NCBI GenBank assembly: GCA_027604665.1 | Contig: JADGIZ010000584.1 | Span: forward strand, 1-11,462 | DNA: 11,462 nucleotides | Reading direction: 5' to 3' | From: Polyrhizophydium stewartii | Lineage: Eukaryota > Chytridiomycota > Chytridiomycetes > Rhizophydiales | Shown: positions 1-7,191 of the stretch, one piece after another | Layout of the letters: every line of letters starts with the position of its first letter | How positions within the stretch are numbered: the first letter of the stretch is position 1 | Position numbers and translations under genes: made by a program | Notes under the pieces: generated by a model | What the model was told of the DNA's origin: nothing | Seen by the model: the letters and a program-made list of their open reading frames with translations, nothing else | Databases searched by the model: none

Positions 1-1
1 G

Positions 2-1981
2 CCGCAGGCCCGCGAGATGCCGCCCGAGCAGCAGCGCCGCGACACGCCGCCGCCGCCAGGCGCGCAGCCGCCGCACGTGCCGTTCCACCAGATGCGCATG
101 CACCTGCGCGGCCTGCGCCTGCACGATGCTGCATCCGATGCCCCGCCCGCCGCTGCCGACGTCCGCCCGCTGCTGCCGCACGCCGCTGCCCAGGCCTACC
201 CCCAGCACGTCTCCGCCCGCGCCGCCGCCGCCGCCGCTGCCGCCGCCCGATCGAGCACCAGCAGCCGCGCCAGCAGCGGCCCGCCGCCAAGCCCGGACGA
301 CGGCGACGAAGTCGGCAACGATCGAGTCCGCGACGCGGGTGGCGACGGCCGCCGCGCCAACAAAGAGCCCTTGCCCCGCCCGATGCCCCTGCCCGCCTTT
401 GTCGTGCTCCCGCCGGCTTCAGCAAAGCGACGCTCGGCCGCACGCTCGACGCCCTCGGTACTACGTGCTGCCGCCGCCGCGGACGAAGGCCTGCTTGCCG
501 CTCCCCCCCCTGCGTCGCCGCCGCCCATTGCAGGCGCCGCGGAGCCAAGCTCCGACTCGGACCCCCGTGCGCCGCTCGCAATCGAGGACCTCGACCGCAT
601 ATTTGGCCTCGACGGTGGAGCCCAGCCCCAGCCGGTGCAGTACGGCCTCGGCGCCTTTGGCGAGCCGCGCCAGCCCGCCGAGCCGCCAGCCGATGCCTCA
701 CGGCCCGATCTGTCCGGCGGAGAATCGCCCATGCCCAGCGCTGCCGACGGCGGCAGCCGCTCCTACTCGTCGCGCCGCGCATTCCGCTGGCCCCGCGCCG
801 CAGGCCGTCCCGGCCACGCCCGCTGGGCGTCGCTCGCCGGCCACGAGACCCTGCACGAGCCTCTGCCCGAGGAGCCGCCCGAGTCGGGCGAGCTCCGCCT
901 CTCCATCGTCTATGACGGCCAGGACCCAGAGCACTATCTGTTCCCGGACCCGCCCTTCCATTACCAGTATGCCCTCGATCATCAGCATCGGCAGCACCAG
1001 AGCCGCAGCCACGGCAGCCGCCACAGCCACCAGGCGCACGCTGGCGGCGACTGCCGCGTGGGATCTCATGGCTCCGACGGAGCCCCGCGCGAGGACGAGC
1101 TCACTTCGTCGGCCGCATCCATCTCATCCTCCAAAAGCAAAATGTCCTGGTTCTCGCCCCGCCAGCCGTGGTTCCGCTCCAGCAAGACCAAGTCCGTCTT
1201 CAACACAATCGGCCAGCCAAAGAGCCGCCAGCCGTCCCTGACGGGCTCGACCCTCTCGTCCGCGTCGCCCGTGTCCACGTCCTCGTCCGAGTTCCCGCGC
1301 GACACGCTGCCGCACTCGGCTGCCCACTGCCAGTGCCAGTGCCACGGCCACGCCCACCACCAGCACCACCATCACCACCATCACCATCATCACCTGCACC
1401 CCCAGGAGGCCCACGCCAGCTATCATCACTACAGCCTGCCGCACCACTCGCCCCATCGGCAACTTCCTCACGACCAGCACGCTACCGGGACCTCGTGCAG
1501 CCAGTGCCATGCGCAGTGCCACGCCAACGAGGGCCTTGCCCCTGACGTCTGGATCCGCACGCGTCAGGGCTGGCTCCCGCTCGAGTTACTGCAGATGCCG
1601 ACCGGCGCGGGCTTCTTTGGCGCACTCGCTCCGTCCGGCACCCTGCGAGCCCGATCGAGCGGCTGCGACCACGGCCCGGGCGTCTCTAGCTGCCTCAAGT
1701 GCGGCGCGGACGACTTTGTCGGCTTCAATGGAAGAGCGAGCGTGCTTGACATCATGGAGTCGCTCATGACCGAGTCGACCGCCCGCCCCGCCGAGCACCA
1801 TCGCCACCACACGGCCCCGCCAAGCTTGCGATCCCGCCATGGCTTCTCGGGTCCCGTGCTGCCCATCCAGACTCAGCACGAGTCGCTGTCCTCGATGTTG
1901 TCAGAGACGCCTGTCGCCCAGACGCCAGTCGGCATCCCTGTCCCCAATCACGTCGCTGGCCACGCTGCCACGCTGCGCTGA
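2..1981 (+). CDS. Hypothetical low-complexity His/Cys-rich protein (5' partial)
   Basis: I do not recognise this protein. The frame is open from the left edge to the TGA at 1979-1981. An ATG at 17 could be the start, but the frame continues upstream of it, so the gene probably begins outside the window. Numbering from that ATG gives 654 residues. Most of it is Pro/Ala/Ser-rich and looks disordered, including an alanine run around residues 68-77. A more hydrophobic, possibly folded piece lies near residues 290-320. The last third holds a Cys/His cluster (C438, C440, C442, H443, H445), ten histidines (450-459), a second cluster (C494, C497, H498, C501, H502), a tryptophan-containing stretch (W512, W519) and a third cluster (C550, H552, C559, C562). 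The clusters suggest metal binding, which is inference. No transmembrane helix is obvious. It could be a regulatory or scaffold protein; function remains unassigned. Confidence 0.7.
   Translation, partial: PQAREMPPEQQRRDTPPPPGAQPPHVPFHQMRMHLRGLRLHDAASDAPPAAADVRPLLPHAAAQAYPQHVSARAAAAAAAAARSSTSSRASSGPPPSPDDGDEVGNDRVRDAGGDGRRANKEPLPRPMPLPAFVVLPPASAKRRSAARSTPSVLRAAAAADEGLLAAPPPASPPPIAGAAEPSSDSDPRAPLAIEDLDRIFGLDGGAQPQPVQYGLGAFGEPRQPAEPPADASRPDLSGGESPMPSAADGGSRSYSSRRAFRWPRAAGRPGHARWASLAGHETLHEPLPEEPPESGELRLSIVYDGQDPEHYLFPDPPFHYQYALDHQHRQHQSRSHGSRHSHQAHAGGDCRVGSHGSDGAPREDELTSSAASISSSKSKMSWFSPRQPWFRSSKTKSVFNTIGQPKSRQPSLTGSTLSSASPVSTSSSEFPRDTLPHSAAHCQCQCHGHAHHQHHHHHHHHHHLHPQEAHASYHHYSLPHHSPHRQLPHDQHATGTSCSQCHAQCHANEGLAPDVWIRTRQGWLPLELLQMPTGAGFFGALAPSGTLRARSSGCDHGPGVSSCLKCGADDFVGFNGRASVLDIMESLMTESTARPAEHHRHHTAPPSLRSRHGFSGPVLPIQTQHESLSSMLSETPVAQTPVGIPVPNHVAGHAATLR
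1364..1393 (+). repeat. Histidine codon repeat (His10)
   Basis: Ten consecutive CAC/CAT codons encode an uninterrupted histidine run in the unknown first gene. The codons are mixed (six CAC, four CAT), so it is not a pure triplet expansion. That hints at selection on the amino acids rather than simple slippage. Confidence 0.9.
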
Positions 1982-2351
1982 CACAATGCCACATATCGAT
2001 TTGAATGTCACGACACTTGATTCCCTCGACTGCTGCATCTCCTCTGCTTCTTTCACGGTGTTGTACTGCGCGACCCCTTGTCCTTGCTCTGTGGTTGTAG
2101 CTCCCCCTTTCTTCGGCTCTCTTGTTGCTCTCTCGATTGTCCCTCGCGCAACCAAAACGCACCACCAACAATGCTCGGTGGGTGTCATTTGCTTCGTTTC
2201 CAAGTGGCGTGCTGGATCCTTGCCACAGACAGTGTGTGAGGCGCCGCGCTGCGTGGCATCCCCGTCACTCAGTTTGTGTCGGCCTCGGGATGGGAGTGAG
2301 TCGCACCGCGGCACAAAAGTCGCGCTTCGCGACGCCCTCGCCAGCGACCAC
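1982..2351. other. Spacer: 3' end of gene 1 and 5' leader/promoter of the helicase gene
   Basis: These 370 nt lie between two genes on the same strand. The left part is less GC-rich and pyrimidine-rich (about 2030-2140), as in fungal 3' UTRs and core promoters. I see no clear TATA box and no canonical AATAAA. The right part holds two ATGs upstream of the helicase start, at 2171 and 2290. No other gene is supported here. Confidence 0.5.
2171..2239 (+). promoter_or_regulatory. Possible upstream ORF in the helicase leader
   Basis: An ATG at 2171 in a good context (CAACA before it, A at -3) opens a 22-codon frame ending in TGA at 2237-2239, 112 nt before the helicase start. If transcription starts upstream of 2171 it would be a uORF able to lower translation of the helicase. 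The transcription start is unknown, so this is only a candidate. Confidence 0.3.
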
Positions 2352-5300
2352 ATGCTCGTCCGAGCCGCCGCTGCCCACGGCCGGCTGCTGCAGCCGCTGC
2401 GCGGTTTCGCGCCGCGGGCGCTCGCCGCTTCCTGTGTTGCAGCCGTCCCACCGTCCGCCCGTGGCATGCACTGGACCCCACGCCCCAGCCGCACGCCCCA
2501 GCCCCTGCTGCGGCCACCCCAGACGCTTCGAGCTCTCTCAACCGCGACCGAGCCGAGCGCCGATGCTGTTCACAGTCCCGTTCCCGCTGCGGCCCCAATC
2601 GACGAGGCCACACATGCCGCACACCGCCACCGCCGCAACGTGCTGCGGCCGTACCAGCTCGAGTGCATCGAGGCGTCGCTCGGCGCCTTCAAAAGCGGCG
2701 TGCGCCGGACGGCCGTCTCGATGCCCGTCGGCTCGGGCAAGACGGCAAGTCAAAGCCCCGAGCCTCGCACCTGGTCCCACGGCATCTGACTCGCCTTCGA
2801 TCCAACCCGCCTGCCCGCCTGCCCGCCATCCCGTCTGCCCGCCATACTCCGGCCGCTCGCATCCCCGCATGCAGGTCATCTTTGCGAACCTCATTCCGAT
2901 GATCGAGCCGCCCATCCCGACGGCCACCAAGACCCTCATCATCGCGCACCGCGAGGAGCTGATCAAGCAGGCACACAACCAGATCAAGACCCACTGCCCG
3001 TGGCTCGTGAGTGCCTACGCCTTCTGCGACTCTCGGGTGCTTCTTACCAACGCGCCGCCAGACGCTCTCCGTCGACATGGGCAACAAAAAGGCCGACATG
3101 AGTGCAGACGTCATCATCGCCAGGTGCGTTCATGCACCTAAACGACCTCGCAGATCCTACCACGTGTCCTGACGATCCAGGCTTACTGCTGCATCCAGTG
3201 TCTCGACGCTTGGCCGGTCGGACGGCAGCCGCCTCTCGCGGTACAACCCCGCCGAGTTCAAGTGTGTTATCATTGGTGCGGACAACCGTCTCTCCGCGCC
3301 GCAGCAACGTCCAATGTCTCGGCGGCCGCTAACGCATGTGTGTATGTGACCCTGTAGACGAAGCACACCACTCGGCAGCGACAACGTACGGCCGTGTCCT
3401 CAAGCACATGACGGCGTTCGAGGAGAACACGCATATCCGCGTCTGGGGATGCTCGGCCACACTGCGCCGCAGCGACGGTCTCAGCCTGAGCCCCACTTTT
3501 GAGACTATCTCGTACCAGAAGCCTGTCGCCGAGATGATCAAGGACGGCTGGTAAGCTCGTCGCAACCTCTGATGATCCTTTTTTATGTCCTGCACACACT
3601 CCGCAGCTTGCTTTCTGCCTCGGTGGCTGACGAGCTTTGATGCTTGGGGAATCACGCCTTGTCCAGGCTCACCGACATCCAGATCCGCAAGGTCTCCACG
3701 AACGTGGAGCTCAAAGACGTTCCCGTGCAGAGTGGAGATTTCTCTGTTTCTGCCCTCGCAAGGTGCATCAACACGACTGACCGCAACAACCTCGTTGTTG
3801 ATGTGTATCTTCGCGAAGCTGGTACATTTTGTCGACTGTGTTGCTCTGAATGCGGCTGTTGCTTATCGCTGACTATGCATCCGTCGTCTGTGCGATGTGC
3901 TGGCATGCGGCCGTGCAGTGCCGCGCGGTGTCAAATCGGCGCTGGTCTTTGCCGTCAATGTCGAGCATGTCGCGGACCTTGTCCAGGCATTCAAGGATCA
4001 GGACGTCAAGGCCCTCGGCATTGACTCGCGCATGCCCCACCACGAGCGCGCGGCGAACATTGAAAAGTTCAGGAGCGGCGAGGTGCCTGTTCTCGTCAAC
4101 TGCGGTGGGGCAATGCGCTGCGAGATGATTCAAGGCGGAGGCACTGGGTACTGATTGTGGTTGTTGCGGTGGGCTTGTTTCAGGAATCATGACTGAGGGC
4201 GTCGATATCCCGCGCATCGACGGCTTGTTCCTCGCGCGGCCGACCAAGTCGAGCGGGCTGCTGCAGCAGATGCTGGGTCGCGGCATGCGGCGCTATGAGG
4301 GTGAGATTGATCGCAGATGTGTGTATACGACTGCCGTGGGGATCTGCGCTGATCGGACGCTTTGCAGACAAGAAGTACTGCCTGGTCTTTGACTTTGTCG
4401 ACACGATCTCGCGCTCGTCACAGGCGGCGACCGTGCCGACGCTGCTGGGCCTGCGCCCCGACTTTGACTGCGAGGGTGGGCCTGGGTTGCTGCTTGAAGA
4501 TCTGTTTAACAGCCCTTTCTCTCGCTGACCAAGTTGATGGACCACAACGACACAGGCAAAACGCTCAGCGAGGTCAGCAAAGCCATGATCGAGCGAGCCC
4601 AGAGGGACGGCAACTTTGGCTCGGACTCGCGCTACACCGAGTTTTATGATCCAGGAGATGATGCCAAGATCTTTGACGAAGAGCTTGACGAGCTCAAGCG
4701 GCGCATGGGCGAGTTCGCGGGACCCAATGCCGAGCCGCTTTCGCCCGAGGAGGAGCGCATGATGCGCATGGCGCAGCGGGTGGCCTACAAGCTGCATCCC
4801 TTCTCCAACCCGTTCTTGCAGACCGAGATCGAGCGCAATCTCAACTTTGCGCAAGCGCTGTCGCCCTACGCGTGGGTGCGCGTTGGGCAGAACAGATGGG
4901 TGCTGGAGCTTCTCTTTGGCAAGGCGGCCCTGGTTGCGGAGCCGTCGGCCGAACAGCCCGGCTTGTTCACGGTCGCCAAGCACACGCGGCTCAAGAAGAA
5001 CGGAGTCATGTTCACGACCAAGACCATTGTTGCAGATACGGACACGATCAAGCACGCGCTCAATGCGGGCGACCAGTATCTCAGAATCACCATGCCCAAG
5101 AGGCTCGCTGACAAGCACAAGTGGACCGCCTCGTGGCGCAGCCAGCCGCCCAGCGAGAACCAGCTCAAGTTTGTGCAGTCCAAGGGGATTCCTGACACAG
5201 ACAGCCTGACCCGCGGCGATGTCCATACGATCATCACGTCCATGAAGCATGGCGCCAAGGGTGCGTCGGCCAAGTCTGACGCCAAGGCCAGGCGCGAGAC

Positions 5301-5361
5301 CAGGGCTCGCCAGGGCCGCACCAACGTGTTCACGGACGGCGAGAAGGTGACGCTGTTCTGA
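2352..5361 (+). CDS. IRC3: Mitochondrial DEAH-box superfamily 2 helicase, Irc3-like
   Basis: Likely an ATP-dependent mitochondrial DNA helicase of the yeast Irc3 family, which handles branched mtDNA. My model has ten exons: 2352-2744, 2875-3006, 3062-3123, 3199-3275, 3358-3550, 3667-3821, 3919-4104, 4184-4300, 4368-4475 and 4556-5361, giving 742 residues (yeast Irc3 has about 690). Residues 1 to about 65 are rich in Arg, Ala, Leu and Ser and lack acidic residues, as in a mitochondrial presequence; this supports the ATG at 2352. Motifs in order: LRPYQLECI before the core, Walker A GSGKT (127-131), IIAHREEL (motif Ia region), DEAH (222-225), SAT (254-256), [13 protein letters not shown] (near 397-409) and motif [11 protein letters not shown] (428-436). 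The C-terminal part, including a segment beginning [11 protein letters not shown], resembles the conserved tail of this family. The first intron is GC-AG. Fit to the family is strong; exact exon ends are hand-made. Confidence 0.88.
2745..2874 (+). other. Non-canonical GC-AG intron in the helicase gene
   Basis: The donor reads ACG|GCAAGT, the usual form of rare GC-AG introns, and the acceptor reads GCAG|GTCATC. Only this phase-0 splice joins the Walker A end (GSGKT) to the expected hydrophobic VIFANL. The nearby GT at 2749 would put the next exon out of frame. A CTGAC at about 2787 may be the branch site, although it lies far from the acceptor. Confidence 0.75.
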
Positions 5362-5484
5362 TTCTGCCAAATACATCAATCCATTCCACACTGTGCGAGA
5401 TTGGCTGTGTGGTTGTGGAGGAGCAGGTGCGGGTGGTCGGCGGGATCGGGCGTTCGCGGACTTGCCCCAAAACCCGGCAGGCAG
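5362..5484. other. Compact spacer between helicase and dehydrogenase genes
   Basis: Only 123 nt separate the helicase stop from the next start. Both the helicase 3' UTR and the downstream promoter must lie here or overlap neighbouring exons. An AATACA at about 5370 could serve as a variant poly(A) signal. There is no ATG in the spacer, so 5485 is the first ATG after the helicase stop. Confidence 0.4.
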
Positions 5485-7032
5485 ATGGAGATCAAGGGCA
5501 AGGTTGCGATCGTGACGGGTGCGGCCGCTCTCTCGCTGCTGCTGCCGCCCGCACTGCTCGCTGTGTCGCTGACCGCGGGCCAACGCCAAGGCGCATCGTC
5601 TGGATTCGGCAAGGCGCTGTCCGAGCGCCTCGTCAAGCTCGGGTAGGCCCGCTGCTGACGAGGGTGGCAGCTTTGCGGTGTGCGGGGCGCATCCGGCTGA
5701 CAACGCCGCGGGGCCTCGCAGCGCCTTTGTGGTGCTCGGCGACATCACCGAGCCGGCAGGCCGCGCGCTGGAGGCGCAGCTCAACAGCAGGTGCGCCGCA
5801 TGCATGTCGACTGCCTCCTCCACCACCACTCCCCGCTTCTGCCAGCACCAGCACCACCACCTCCAAGCCCACCACCGCGGCACAGCAACCCGCTGGGTGC
5901 CCGAGAGAGCCACCGCACGCGGGGATTTGGTTGTACCCACGCGACCTCATCCGGGGGTCTCGTGCGCCGCTGCCCCTCGCTGCCGTCCCGCCTCTTGCTG
6001 ACCGTCCGCCCGCGCTGGCCCCGCCCGCGCAGCCGCCCCAAGTCGGCCGTGTTCGTCAAGTGCAACGTCACCGACCGCCGCGACCTGCAGAACCTCTTCA
6101 CGGTCGCCAAGAAGCAGTTTGGCGAGATCAACGTGCGCACGTGGCTGCACGAAGCCTGCTGCTCTCCCGCCGCTCCCCGGGAACACTGACCCGCCCCGCT
6201 GCCTCTCCTGCACCCCCCCCCCAAAACACACGCAGATCATGGTCAACAACGCCGGCATTGGCGAGAAGATGCCGTTCTTTGAGGACAAGGAGGGTGCGTG
6301 CGCTTTTGGGGAAACGCCTCGGACCAGAACATCGCCGAGTGCGAGATGCTGACGAGCGAGCACAGACGGCTGGAGGATCGTCGTCGACATTGACCTCACG
6401 GCCGTGATCATGGGCACGCGCATGGCCGTCAACGAGATGGTCAAGCAGGGCAAGGGCGGCGCCATCGTCAACACGGCGTCGCTTGCGGGCATGTATCCGC
6501 AGCCGCTGCAGCCCGTGTACTCGGCCGTCAAGGGCGGTGTGAGTCTTACATCTGCCTGTCGATGCGGTCACCTCTCGGGGCCTGCCGTGCCTTGACAAGT
6601 CTCTCGCCCGAGGGACAAGCAATCCACGGCTGACGGTGTTTCCAATGCATCTACAGGTGGTGATGTTCACCCGCTCGCTCGACCACCTTGCCGATGATCA
6701 CGGCATCTACGTCAACGCCGTCTGCCCGTCGTTCTCGCCCACGGGCATCCTCGACTCGGAGGCCGGCCGCGCCATCTCGGCGACGACGCCGCTCGTGCCC
6801 GTGGAGCTTGTCATTGACGCCTTTATCAAGGCGATCCAGGACGAGACGCTCAAGGGTACGTCCAAGCCCCTGCTGTGCAGGCGCGGGCATCGACAGCCGC
6901 TGCGGGATCGCCCATGTGCTGACCGAGCCCATGTGCGGTCCGCCAGGCGCCACGATCCGTGTGACGCCCAAGTACGGCATCGATGTGCCGACGCACCGCG
7001 GCGGAAAGCCTGTGCCCAAGGCCAAGATGTGA
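5485..7032 (+). CDS. Short-chain dehydrogenase/reductase, 15-hydroxyprostaglandin dehydrogenase-like
   Basis: A classical SDR, probably an NAD-dependent oxidoreductase acting on a hydroxyl group. Exons: 5485-5518, 5591-5642, 5722-5790, 6033-6132, 6236-6293, 6366-6538, 6657-6855 and 6947-7032, giving 256 residues, the normal SDR size. Visible motifs are the TGASSGFG nucleotide loop (11-18), D36 at the end of the second beta strand (favours NAD over NADP), NNAG (89-92), S143, and Y156-x3-K160. Q153 sits ten residues after the catalytic Ser, as Q148 does in human 15-PGDH. The usual tetrad Asn is Asp (D114) in VDIDLT. The protein ends in PKAKM, which fits the loose peroxisomal PTS1 consensus. The real substrate is unknown; fungal members of this group may act on oxylipins or other secondary alcohols. 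The start is the only ATG in the preceding spacer and opens directly with MEIKGKVAIVTG. Confidence 0.88.
5791..6032 (+). other. Long third intron of the SDR gene, CACCA-rich
   Basis: At 242 nt this is about two to three times longer than the other six introns of the gene (72-118 nt). It contains a low-complexity CACCA-rich stretch at about 5819-5880 and a CTGAC branch candidate near 5998, followed by a pyrimidine-rich tract and GCAG. I see no exon inside that would extend the SDR. Confidence 0.6.
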
Positions 7033-7191
7033 TGCCAGCAGGCCTCTTCCTCTCCGGCGCTGCCGGGCCGATCTCGATCATCGCCTGCCGCTGCGGTGCT
7101 CATCGCCTTCCCCCCAGCCCTCATCGCCCGATCCAAGCGCAGCGCCTCAACGAATGAACAGTTTGCCGCAACACCCGCACATCGGAGCGCG
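7033..7191. other. Short spacer between SDR and F-box genes with an upstream ATG
   Basis: These 159 nt must hold the SDR 3' UTR and the F-box promoter or leader. An ATG at 7154 opens a frame that overlaps the F-box start out of frame and runs to about 7429. If it lies in the transcript it would reduce initiation at 7192. Confidence 0.4.

Noticed and set aside
2122..3141. A 339-codon plus-strand frame running over helicase exons 1 to 3
   Set aside because: It is in different phase from helicase exon 1 and matches the helicase only in the exon 2 stretch; it is a mosaic of the wrong frame, an intron and one real exon.
4534..4555. Acceptor at 4533, adding LMDHNDTG before the last helicase exon
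   Set aside because: It does not fit the phase of the donor at 4476. The acceptor at 4555 keeps frame and gives DFDCEGKTLSEV, which matches the family pattern at this place.
5671..5721. Extra SDR coding stretch (FAVCGAHPAD...) using an acceptor at 5670
   Set aside because: It would add 17 residues before the second beta strand. Splicing to 5722 instead gives KLGAFVVLGDI, the normal SDR spacing, and the skipped piece contains a CTGAC branch and ends in GCAG.
4180..5940. A 586-codon antisense open frame across the helicase 3' exon and SDR 5' part
   Set aside because: It is a shadow of GC-rich coding sequence: no known motif, Arg/Ala/Leu-rich throughout, and it covers two well-supported plus-strand genes and several of their introns.
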